Positions 16,901 through 24,600 of a stretch of DNA of 29,545 nt are shown here, in pieces. The translations under genes were made by a program, and so were the position numbers. The DNA comes from Flavobacterium sp. (GTDB lineage: Bacteria; Bacteroidota; Bacteroidia; Flavobacteriales; Flavobacteriaceae): NCBI RefSeq assembly GCF_030146175.1, contig NZ_JASLCE010000058.1, forward strand, positions 1 through 29,545, in the 5' to 3' direction. The notes beneath the pieces are model-generated. The model searched no databases. It had not been told where the DNA came from and saw nothing but the letters and a program-made list of their open reading frames with translations. How positions within the stretch are numbered: position 1 is the stretch's first letter; every line of letters begins with the position of its first letter.

Positions 16901-19900
16901 TTCTCAGGGCCACTTGAACCATCCCGGTTTAACATTTTTAACGGAATAACCGCTATAGTACCGTGATTCGGATTAGTAACCACATTTATTTGTTCCGGAT
17001 CTCCAATCTCGAAATACCCGGAAACATATTCATATTGCGAATCATTAGCCGTCATGTTCATCAGAAAACGGAACTGAATCGCTTTGTCTAAATTTTCCCG
17101 TAAACAATTATCAACAAATTGCTGTTTTGTACTGATCGAATCAGCAGCATTAAGTTTTACATAGATATATTTGTAATGCCCATTTTCATCGTATAAGGTA
17201 TTTTTAATATCGCCAGAATCAGGGTTCGACTTCTTTCCAGCACCAATAACCTTAAACATCTGCATCGCTCTTTTATTTTGAACGTACTGATAATCGTCGC
17301 TTTCCGTTTCGATAGCAATTACACCACCCGATGGTAACTGAACCGATTTTAGCGTCCAGGCTCCGGTATTGTTATCGGCTATTTCTTTACTTCCCTGGTC
17401 TACAAAAGGATATTCGGTATTGGACAATGCTGAATTAAGATTCCCACTTCCGACCGGATTCACTTTATAATTCCCCCAAACATCAAAACCTTTCGGGTCG
17501 TAGTCCGGGTTATTAACTGGATCGTTTGTAATGGTATAATTATTCGGTTTGTTTTTTGATTTTTCCAATCCGTAATTGAACACATAAGGCGTATATCTTC
17601 CCATGTTGGAATCGCGGTAGGTAAAAAACACCCGTTTCAACGTTAGCTTTCCTTTTCCCGGAGCCAATGAGTTTGGCGTGTTTTTACACAACGAATAGTC
17701 ATAGTCAAAATGGGCTGTTTTAATCGGCTTGATAGCGCTGTTAATCCCCGGATCGACAATAACACCCGATGCATTGGTTACTTCCGGTCTGGAATACAAT
17801 CGGATGGATTTGATTCGTTTCATTCGCCCGGCACCGGCACCGCCCTGTTCTCCGGCAACACCTACAGCATCATCTCGGTTTTCCAGATCAAAGAAAGCCA
17901 CATGTGTTTTGGTACTGATTTTATCCAGATAGGTCAACTCTTTAATCCCGTAGAGATACGTTCCTTTTTGATCGTCCTTATGTGAAATCAATCCTTCGTT
18001 ATAGGTAGCCGTATTCGCCTGGAAAGGAATTCGCCATTTATAATCACGAACCGTAGTATAATCAAATTTTGTAAACGTTCCCAAATCGTTAAGACTAGGA
18101 CCATCGCCATCCACATCTTCATAATCGGCCGATAAAACCGAAGTGATCAAATAACTATGCGCATACGGCGGCGTTGTAATTTTATTCAGGAATTTATCAC
18201 TTCGACTGGTATTATTCCCTGAGGTTGTACCGTTATAGGGCACCAATCCGTTTGTGTTATTTCCGGTTTGGCCGGAAACATCAAACGTAGCTTCCACTTT
18301 TCTCATGTTATAGGCTGTTCTTCCATATACATAAGTAGAACCATCGGTTTGCAACACCTTAATTCCAGCGGTATGGTGCACTTTGGCACTGTCGTTTTTT
18401 ATAACAAAAGGATCGCCTGCCGTTTCTTCGGCAGTTACTTTATGAACCAGCTGATTTCTCAGATAACGTTTGGTTCTTTTAATTTTCGAATCGATAACAT
18501 GGGAAACGCCATTATAACCTTCATAATACTTATTGGTTGTCATCCGGTTTTTGGTTCCACCGTCTAATCCGATTCGCAAGGCTTTTTCCTTATGGATTTT
18601 ATTAAGATAGATACTTTGCTCCGGATCCACAACGGTGCTTCCCACCAGTTTGTAGGTTACCGGTTCATATTCCATTTTTTTTGTATCCGTACTGCTTTCA
18701 TTAAAATATTGCAGTACGTTATTATTGCTTACCCATCCGCCTGTAGTACTCGTTGAAGGCGCCACTTTAAAGTCGACACCTGCGTGCGCTATATTTCCAA
18801 CTCCAAATTCAGCTCCTAAACTTGCTCCTTCGCCATAATCCGTAACCTTATCATTATACAGATAACTCACCTGAGAACGGTATGGGCGGAACATTCCCGA
18901 CACACCTTGTCCGTCAATATTATAGATATCGTAGGTATAGTTTGTAACCGGTAAAGCCGTAGTATTTTCGGTAACGGTTCTTTCGTTTTCGCGGTTAAAG
19001 TCCAAAACACCGGCCTGAGCTCTTTTGTATTCCGTATTTTCATAACCGAAAGCTTTCTCTTTTCGATTGCGGTATTGCGAAGCCACTTTCTGATACGATC
19101 CATAACCCGATATTTGTCCCTGGAACTCCGTTAAAAAGAATTCACTACCAAAAGCTCCGTTAAAGGTAAAATTTGTATTTTCGAAACCTACCCGTTTACT
19201 CGGCGTATAGCTCATATCATTAAAAGAAACACTTCCACCTAAAGCTCCTGCTGCCTTTGTTTTTGAAGTGACCGTCGTTTTTCCATTTTCCGTTTTCGAA
19301 TATAGATTACTCATACGCTTTACACTAGCAGACAGGTTTAGATTTTCCACCCCTTTTCTGCTACTGAATCCCAAACCTATCGTTCCGGTACCCTTTAAAC
19401 TTTCGGAAGTTGTATTCGTATCAAACTTTTCTTTTAATTTCGCCGAGATACTAACCGAAGGATTCACACTGGCTCCTTCTGTAGCGGAACCGGTAAAATT
19501 TAAGCCTACAGCTACATTTTCACTTAACTGGAAGCTAAGTCCGAAGGATGGTTTAAAAGTAATTCCTTCATAATTGTTATATTGCACCCCAAGCCCTACT
19601 CCGGGTTTAAAGGCATCGTAACCGGCATAGGCCGCATTAAACCCAAAATAAGTTCCAACGGTAATATTATCTCGTAAATCATTTTCATACCGAACCTCAT
19701 CACCTCTAAAATCATCGGGTAATCCACGTACTTGTCGTTCGATTTGTCCAACGTTTAAATTCCATCCAAGACCTACCCACGAGGCTTCCTGATCGGTTGT
19801 GATTCCGGCATTATAGGATAAGTTTAGCGGATATCCGCCTACGTCCATAATAGGGATATTATAATTAAAATCGCCACTGGCCAGATCCACCATATCCGAA

Positions 19901-20055
19901 GTTCCTATAGGTGTAAAGGAATTAAACTCGGGTTGTGTCGGACCACTGGTTAAAGCGTACATATGGATGGGTTGTGTGATTTCGACAAAAATCATCAACG
20001 CTAAATACCATGCGACAACTTTAGTAAACTTGCTGTTTCGGATTTGCTTTATCAT
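13960..20055 (-). CDS. Giant SpvB-like secreted protein of the RHS operon
   Basis: A 2031-residue protein with an N-terminal hydrophobic signal segment (VVAWYLALMIFVEITQP). Residues about 49-105 (TPIGTSDMVDLASGDF, SYNAGITTDQEASWVGLGW) resemble the opening of SpvB/TcaC-type beta-propeller and RHS-shell proteins, where LSY...GLGW is the hallmark. Residues about 130-330 alternate polar and hydrophobic residues like outer-membrane beta-strands (an impression only). The remainder is a large beta-rich body lacking a toxin motif. The C-terminus is Pro- and Cys-rich. Its start overlaps the lipoprotein stop (ATGA). No type IX secretion C-terminal domain was recognised. By context it may be a structural or delivery partner for the 3898-residue RHS toxin; it has no visible enzymatic domain. 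Confidence 0.75.
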   Translation of the reverse strand: MIKQIRNSKFTKVVAWYLALMIFVEITQPIHMYALTSGPTQPEFNSFTPIGTSDMVDLASGDFNYNIPIMDVGGYPLNLSYNAGITTDQEASWVGLGWNLNVGQIERQVRGLPDDFRGDEVRYENDLRDNITVGTYFGFNAAYAGYDAFKPGVGLGVQYNNYEGITFKPSFGLSFQLSENVAVGLNFTGSATEGASVNPSVSISAKLKEKFDTNTTSESLKGTGTIGLGFSSRKGVENLNLSASVKRMSNLYSKTENGKTTVTSKTKAAGALGGSVSFNDMSYTPSKRVGFENTNFTFNGAFGSEFFLTEFQGQISGYGSYQKVASQYRNRKEKAFGYENTEYKRAQAGVLDFNRENERTVTENTTALPVTNYTYDIYNIDGQGVSGMFRPYRSQVSYLYNDKVTDYGEGASLGAEFGVGNIAHAGVDFKVAPSTSTTGGWVSNNNVLQYFNESSTDTKKMEYEPVTYKLVGSTVVDPEQSIYLNKIHKEKALRIGLDGGTKNRMTTNKYYEGYNGVSHVIDSKIKRTKRYLRNQLVHKVTAEETAGDPFVIKNDSAKVHHTAGIKVLQTDGSTYVYGRTAYNMRKVEATFDVSGQTGNNTNGLVPYNGTTSGNNTSRSDKFLNKITTPPYAHSYLITSVLSADYEDVDGDGPSLNDLGTFTKFDYTTVRDYKWRIPFQANTATYNEGLISHKDDQKGTYLYGIKELTYLDKISTKTHVAFFDLENRDDAVGVAGEQGGAGAGRMKRIKSIRLYSRPEVTNASGVIVDPGINSAIKPIKTAHFDYDYSLCKNTPNSLAPGKGKLTLKRVFFTYRDSNMGRYTPYVFNYGLEKSKNKPNNYTITNDPVNNPDYDPKGFDVWGNYKVNPVGSGNLNSALSNTEYPFVDQGSKEIADNNTGAWTLKSVQLPSGGVIAIETESDDYQYVQNKRAMQMFKVIGAGKKSNPDSGDIKNTLYDENGHYKYIYVKLNAADSISTKQQFVDNCLRENLDKAIQFRFLMNMTANDSQYEYVSGYFEIGDPEQINVVTNPNHGTIAVIPLKMLNRDGSSGPENVNPIAKTGWGFGRTYLNRIVYSIGGDNSNTNFVSIVNDLLGSIESISKIFDGPNKELERKGCARIFKTDKSWIRLENSKGRKLGGGLRVKSIRLSDEWGSMLSSNPSGGTDLSSMEYGQTYSYDDDGDSKGNNKKSSGIATYEPNGSAENALLEPLYPKSGSYAQNISAPRENNYVEKPFGENFFPAPRVTYSKVTVQNLPREEGNKEVKRHATGKVVTRHYTSYDFPTKVDFTDPDVKSDIPSPNQLMGFVTQLVSFMMRSHLTMSQGYSVETNDMNGKVKSQEVYAEGNNQPISKVVYKYNVDANGNLDNNLQTINKNGEVRKQLLGVDYDMINDFNESRSESELAGFDGNLGAFLFTLFPGFVPTILPKYSYNENLLRTAVTTKHVHKTGILVEKIAYDLGSSVSTKNLAWDASSGEVILTQTTNEYNDQYYAFTYPAYWKYDGMGLASTNIGIEGQLKIHPNLTATVVGGSSAPTDKPYFWLGLGYDVNQYFHLGDELYLKNATTLEPVEGEMQALAAVPSTPLFVNRLWVVGFASNNGSTGILLMDKDGNYFNKCSAYNGIPFKIMRSGYRNLQAASMASITLMKNPITITDAGNQIGFLDQSVLQYDGASGTNPRILNASAVVYNDYWKPQSEHNLPYYPDPATSGAVDGQGNPKYPYAVRVNPYLWNIKGDWRAQESYAYLTSRNAATTSVNNPRNEGFFAKFVPFYILANGVWTANTTNWKSASSITLYSPYGTELENKDALKRYSAAQYGYNYTLPMAVASNSKYSEMGFDGFEETRRTSSINPPHFSFNGTNTNYSTNHSHTGKRSIKVATGQSVKLVREMITAPASVRQETCPPPPSTDPANCAYTFEIVGSEGSCLGENTKRVKLTFPAAITATDIIASYIGPNSDPIDITNITVDPNNNRIVYICVSGSFPSGPPQIGQQPPSNSLGSYKELTVSMGNTTCCVRLHCHNSGNLYYYTIAADTCTNF

Positions 20056-20654
20056 AAGGCTATTTCTGTAAATGGATCTTTAAACTGGAATTTCAGGGTA
20101 CCTTTTTTAAAAAGGTTATCTTTATAAATAAGTTGAATTTTGGCATTGGGATCAATGTTCGAAAAGAACAGCATCACTTTCTGATAGGGTGTGATTTTAT
20201 AACTTCTTTCGAATAAGGCTGCCGAACAGGGAATGGTATCTTTTTGATTGACTACGACCATAAAATCTCTTTCAATCGAAAACGACATGTATTTCACGCC
20301 ATCTTCATAGGAGATACCGGTATTTTCCGAATCTAAAATATCTTTTTCGTTTTCCTGCTGGAAGGTAAATTCGATAACCCGTTCGCGTTTGTTCTGTTCA
20401 TAGAGGGAATCGACAAGAATTAAATTCTCATTTCCTTTGTCTTTTAACAGGTAATACTGAATGGGTACTTCGGTTGCGGTAAAGTCGATTTTATCCACTT
20501 TCTGATTGTAGACTTTGGATTTCCAACCTATTTTTTCAAGGTTAAAGTAACGTTCCCGGATTTCGGAATCGTCAATGCTTCCCTTTTTATCTTTAGCACA
20601 AGATAAAAGCAGCAGTAAAGGGCAAGCAATAAAAAATAATTTAACTATTTTCAA
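20052..20654 (-). CDS. Putative lipoprotein, first gene of the RHS operon, TTG start
   Basis: A 200-residue protein with a lipoprotein signal (K2, K5, a Leu-rich core, lipobox LLSC with Cys19), followed by a charged stretch. It is likely anchored in the outer membrane. The body is beta-rich with no family I recognise. The start is TTG (20652-20654): an in-frame TAA lies four codons upstream and there is no ATG between it and the signal sequence. Its stop overlaps the start of the giant SpvB-like gene by four bases (ATGA), implying translational coupling. By position it may act in export or tethering of the giant proteins, but no function is shown. Confidence 0.75.
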   Translation of the reverse strand: MKIVKLFFIACPLLLLLSCAKDKKGSIDDSEIRERYFNLEKIGWKSKVYNQKVDKIDFTATEVPIQYYLLKDKGNENLILVDSLYEQNKRERVIEFTFQQENEKDILDSENTGISYEDGVKYMSFSIERDFMVVVNQKDTIPCSAALFERSYKITPYQKVMLFFSNIDPNAKIQLIYKDNLFKKGTLKFQFKDPFTEIAL

Positions 20655-20742
20655 GGCTTTAATTTATAACCAAACAATTACAATTTACTTGTAGGTTGTA
20701 AAAATTGATCTTTCACTGGGCGCTGAAAGGATCAAACGGGCG

Positions 20743-20750
20743 CAAAAGTA
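20743..20750 (-). promoter_or_regulatory. Candidate -7 element for the RHS operon
   Basis: The plus strand CAAAAGTA reads TACTTTTG on the minus strand, matching the Bacteroidota -7 consensus TAnnTTTG. It is 89 bases upstream of the TTG start of the lipoprotein gene. I see no good TTTG -33 element at the usual spacing, so this is only a candidate. Confidence 0.35.
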
Positions 20751-21057
20751 TTATTTTTTATATAAAGAATGTTTCTATATTGTAGTGAAAAGTTTATTTC
20801 TTTACAAACACCACCTAAAATAATGATTTATAGTATTTTATAAAAATCATTTTAAAGCGATTATTTAAACAACAAACAGATTTTTACAACGAAAACTCTA
20901 CGACTTGTTATACCGCTGTTTTTTCTTTAAAAAAACGCGGATTGCCTTATTTTTTTTCAAGCTGTATCAAAAGGTCGGGATAAACATTTCATTTCGTAAT
21001 AATTTTCTGAATTTATTTGCTCTGAATTTTAAAAATAAAATTTAGAGGTAAAAGCAT
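20751..21057. other. AT-rich intergenic region between the RHS operon and the eCIS cargo operon
   Basis: About 300 bases, very rich in A and T, with no convincing coding frame on either strand. It joins the promoter candidate of the RHS operon to the terminator of the eCIS cargo operon. I see no RNA gene or repeat in it. Confidence 0.5.
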
Positions 21058-21090
21058 AAAAAAAGCGAAGCTTGAAGCTTCGCTTTTTTT
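21058..21090 (-). terminator. Strong bidirectional terminator after the eCIS cargo and immunity genes
   Basis: AAAAAAAGCGAAGC (21058-21071) pairs with GCTTCGCTTTTTTT (21077-21090) around TTGAA. The 14-base perfect stem with A and T runs on both sides works in either direction. It separates the eCIS unit from the RHS unit. Confidence 0.9.
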
Positions 21091-21107
21091 ATCATATAAC
21101 ATATCGA

Positions 21108-21647
21108 TTAAATATCTGCTAGATAATGCTCCATTGCATCATCATCATCTTCTGGTTCTTTATAGCGTTCAATCATTACTGGTTTCTTTAAGGTTTCAAA
21201 AGAAATATCTTTTAGACCTTGAGCGGTTTCAAATTTCTTTTTAACCAGCATATCATCACCAAAAGTATAATTTTTTACAATTTTTAATTCACCATTAATT
21301 TTAGTAATAAATATACTTTCACCATAAAGTAAAAACATATCATTCGGATTCTTACCAGAAATATATCCAACATAGACATCTCCATAAACATCATCCTGAT
21401 AATAACTTATCTTATATATATATCTAGGATTTCTTGGTTTTGCGTTTGCCCATCTTTCATAAAAATCTTCGCTATCCAACTCCTTCAAAGGAATCAAACC
21501 AAATTTATTGTGTAACTCTTTAATGCAAAAACTATTCATTAAGTCAAGTTTTTCATTATAATATTCTAAACTCGGTTTTACAGAAGCCTCAGTTGCAACC
21601 ACTTCTGCCTTAAAAAATTCATCAATAAATTTTTTTATTTCTTCCAT
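21108..21647 (-). CDS. Putative immunity protein for the eCIS nuclease cargo (NTF2-like)
   Basis: A 179-residue soluble protein without a signal peptide. It begins with an amphipathic helix (MEEIKKFIDEFFKAE). A long strand-rich centre (ISYYQDDVYGDVYVGYI, ESIFITKINGELKIVKNY) resembles NTF2-fold immunity proteins. The tail is acidic (EPEDDDDAMEH). The ATG lies seven bases after the stop of the cargo gene, the usual place for a toxin's immunity gene, and the operon terminator follows. The gene is AT-rich (about 33% GC over 21541-21600), like the toxin tip. The role follows from position and fold resemblance; the family is not confirmed. Confidence 0.65.
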   Translation of the reverse strand: MEEIKKFIDEFFKAEVVATEASVKPSLEYYNEKLDLMNSFCIKELHNKFGLIPLKELDSEDFYERWANAKPRNPRYIYKISYYQDDVYGDVYVGYISGKNPNDMFLLYGESIFITKINGELKIVKNYTFGDDMLVKKKFETAQGLKDISFETLKKPVMIERYKEPEDDDDAMEHYLADI

Positions 21648-21654
21648 ATAAATA

Positions 21655-24600
21655 TTACTTTAATGTATTTTCTAATGTTTCATCAGGCCCTATTCTTATA
21701 ATATCAATAAGATTATCTCCCATTGACTCAGTTCCGTTAAGATTTATTGCTAAAACCTCATATACCACACTTTGAACAAGCTTTGGATCAGTTTCATTTG
21801 CTAAGGCATCACCTAAACTTTTTAACACGTCTTTATCTGTATCCGGATTTATGTTCTCCAGTTTTTTATAGACATCATTATCCGTTAGTTGTTTCCATTT
21901 AGCGGTAACTAACAAATCAAAGGTAATATAATTTTGTTCATTTTTACGTTTAGCCTTTCCTTCAATAGCATTTAGTTGTGTCAGCAATCTATTTTCAGCT
22001 CCTTTCATAGTTTCCTTATTATATGGACCAGAAGCAGTAATCAAGTTCAAGGTCTGTTTATAACCAGAACCTAAAAACAAATCGGCAATCATGTGTGAAG
22101 CATTAAACTCTATTTGTTGATCAGGATTCTCTTTTAAATGCTCTATTGCCTTATTCGCTTCAGCCTGATTTTTAGAATGTGTCTTACCTCTCGAACCAGT
22201 TTCTTTGGTTACCAGATTTTCTCCTCTTGCCGATTGTTCAAATAATCTTCCACCAATATCAATAACCTTAAGAGCGTTTTCAAATTTTCGTATTGCCTTT
22301 TTACCATCAACTTCAACTTCATAATGGTAGGCAAATTTAATCTGTTTATTGGCACCAATATACTCAATTTTTATTGGTTTGTATTTCGCATGCTCCGCTT
22401 CTTTTACTGAAAGGTCATTTAATTTATGTTTATCTCCAAAGGCATGGATATCCAGACTTAATTTATCAAATCGTTTCTGTGCATCTTCAACTCTCTTCGC
22501 TTTATTAGTATTATTTTCACTAAGATTTTTAGAATTTACCAATTCTTTTTTAACATCGCTATTTTCCGTTTCTAATTTTGTTAAATCACTAATAATACTC
22601 GCGCCATCGCCATTGTATTGCTCTTTATTTTTATCAACATGAGTCCTAAATTTGGTAAGCTTTCTGGTTAATAGTCCCTTCTCACTAGACATATAAATTT
22701 CACCATTCTCAAAAGTCAGTGTGTGAGTAGCACCATTCATTGTAAGTGGTTCAGGTGCAATTTCAGAATCCATATTCTTGAAGTGTTTGTCTTCCACTTG
22801 TTTTTTGTCTTTCTTATCACCAATCCCCACTTTTCCAAGCAGTGCTTTTCCTTTCTCTTTTACAAAGTTCCAGAACTTGGTAATTCCGTTTACAATACGC
22901 TGGCGGATTTTATGAATCACACCCAACACTTTGTCGGCTAGTCCGCTGATACCTAATATTGAGGCTAGCAATCCGATTAATACCGGGATGGCTTTAGCCA
23001 ATGCATTTTCGATCGATTTGGCTACGGCACCCACTTTACCGCTGGCAATAGCCGAAATACTATCCATAAAGGCGCTGATCAATTCGGCAATCTGTGCGGC
23101 ACGCTGTACGAAGAATTTCACCACATCGATAATCGCCATAATGGCTTTTACAAAGGCACCTACCGGCGATAACAATCCTAAGATCCACTTAATACCCGCC
23201 TGGATAACCTGACTCTGGATGATGTCCATGATGGCATCCATTACCGTTGCTTTAATATCCTGGAACTGGTCTTTCAGGTATTCCCAAAGTCCTGCGATAC
23301 CGTCTTTACGTACTACCTGTACAATCTCAACTCCGGTTTCCAATACTTTCATCAACGGTTCACCCACTACTGTTGCTCCAATAGAACGAATTCCGCTCCA
23401 GGTTAAATTCAGCACTTGCATCGTAATCGAGAAAATACCTTTTAACGAGAAGATATCTTCCGGCATCGTAATCGTAACGCCTTTGGCAGCTCCGGTCAAC
23501 CAGGCAAAGAATCCGGTTTGAAGGTGCGTCCAGATGTTCGTTGTAAAGTTGGAGAATCCTTGTCCGACACCTGCAATAAGGTTTCCAAAGAATCCGATTG
23601 GGTCCATGATAATGGCACCTACAACCTCAACCACTTTTGCCAATAGGTTGGTCAGCGTATTTTTCACCTCAATAATAAAAGCGAAAACACCACTTAAGGC
23701 ACTTAATGCCATACCTACCAAGCCTTTATTCATGGCTTTTAAGTTTTCAATTCGGGCATCGATTGCTTCAATGTTTTCGACATATTTCTTCGCCAATACA
23801 TCAATAAGGGCATCTTTTTTATTGTCGACATCTTTTTCAAGCGCATTGAATTTCCCCTGAATTTCACTGATCGCAGCCGCTCCAAGTTTCTTTAAACTTG
23901 GCGATAAGGTGTTGACATAATTCTGCACCTCTTTCTTACCGGTCGCGATTCTTCTTTTCGCCGCATTTAACTGATTGGCAACCACATTGGCGATATCGTC
24001 AATATAGCGATCCATTGTTGAAACATACTTTTCTTTTCCGGTCACAAAGTATTGTTCTACTTCTTTCGGAAGTCCTACCATCGCATCTTTGACACGCTTT
24101 AGGTTTCTCCAATCCAGCCACGAATCACCATAACGTCTCTTTTTGTAGGCTTTCATTTCCTTGTCTACGTGCCTTTCAAAAGCAATTTTTGCGGCTATAC
24201 TTCCCGCTGCGAATTTTTTAGCAACCGTATCATCAAGACCGTCTAAAATACCTTTAACATCACCTTTAGCGTCGTTATAGATTTTGTTGATGTTATCGGC
24301 AATTTTCTTACGTTCAGCGGTGTCTTTAGAGGCTGTTTCTTTCTGGTTACCAAGCACTTTATCCAGTCCGCCTTTACGGGAACCATGCATTCCGGCAATT
24401 TGCTTCGCGGCTTGTGCCTGTGCTTCGTTCTGGGTTTTGTTTAGTTTCTGACCCTCGTCTATTCTAAATTGGTTGGTCGCGGCCTTACTTTGCTCTTTTG
24501 CTTTGTTTTTCTCGTCTAATGCGCCTTTGAATGACGGCTCGTTAGAGTTGGCAAGCATTTGATCTGTAACGCCATGCTCTTTCATTTGGCTGTCGATGCT

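Noticed and set aside
996..20055. Type IX secretion C-terminal sorting domain on the giant proteins
   Set aside because: The RHS protein ends in a deaminase domain and the SpvB-like protein in a Cys-rich tail; neither shows the usual closing beta-strand and Lys-rich motif.
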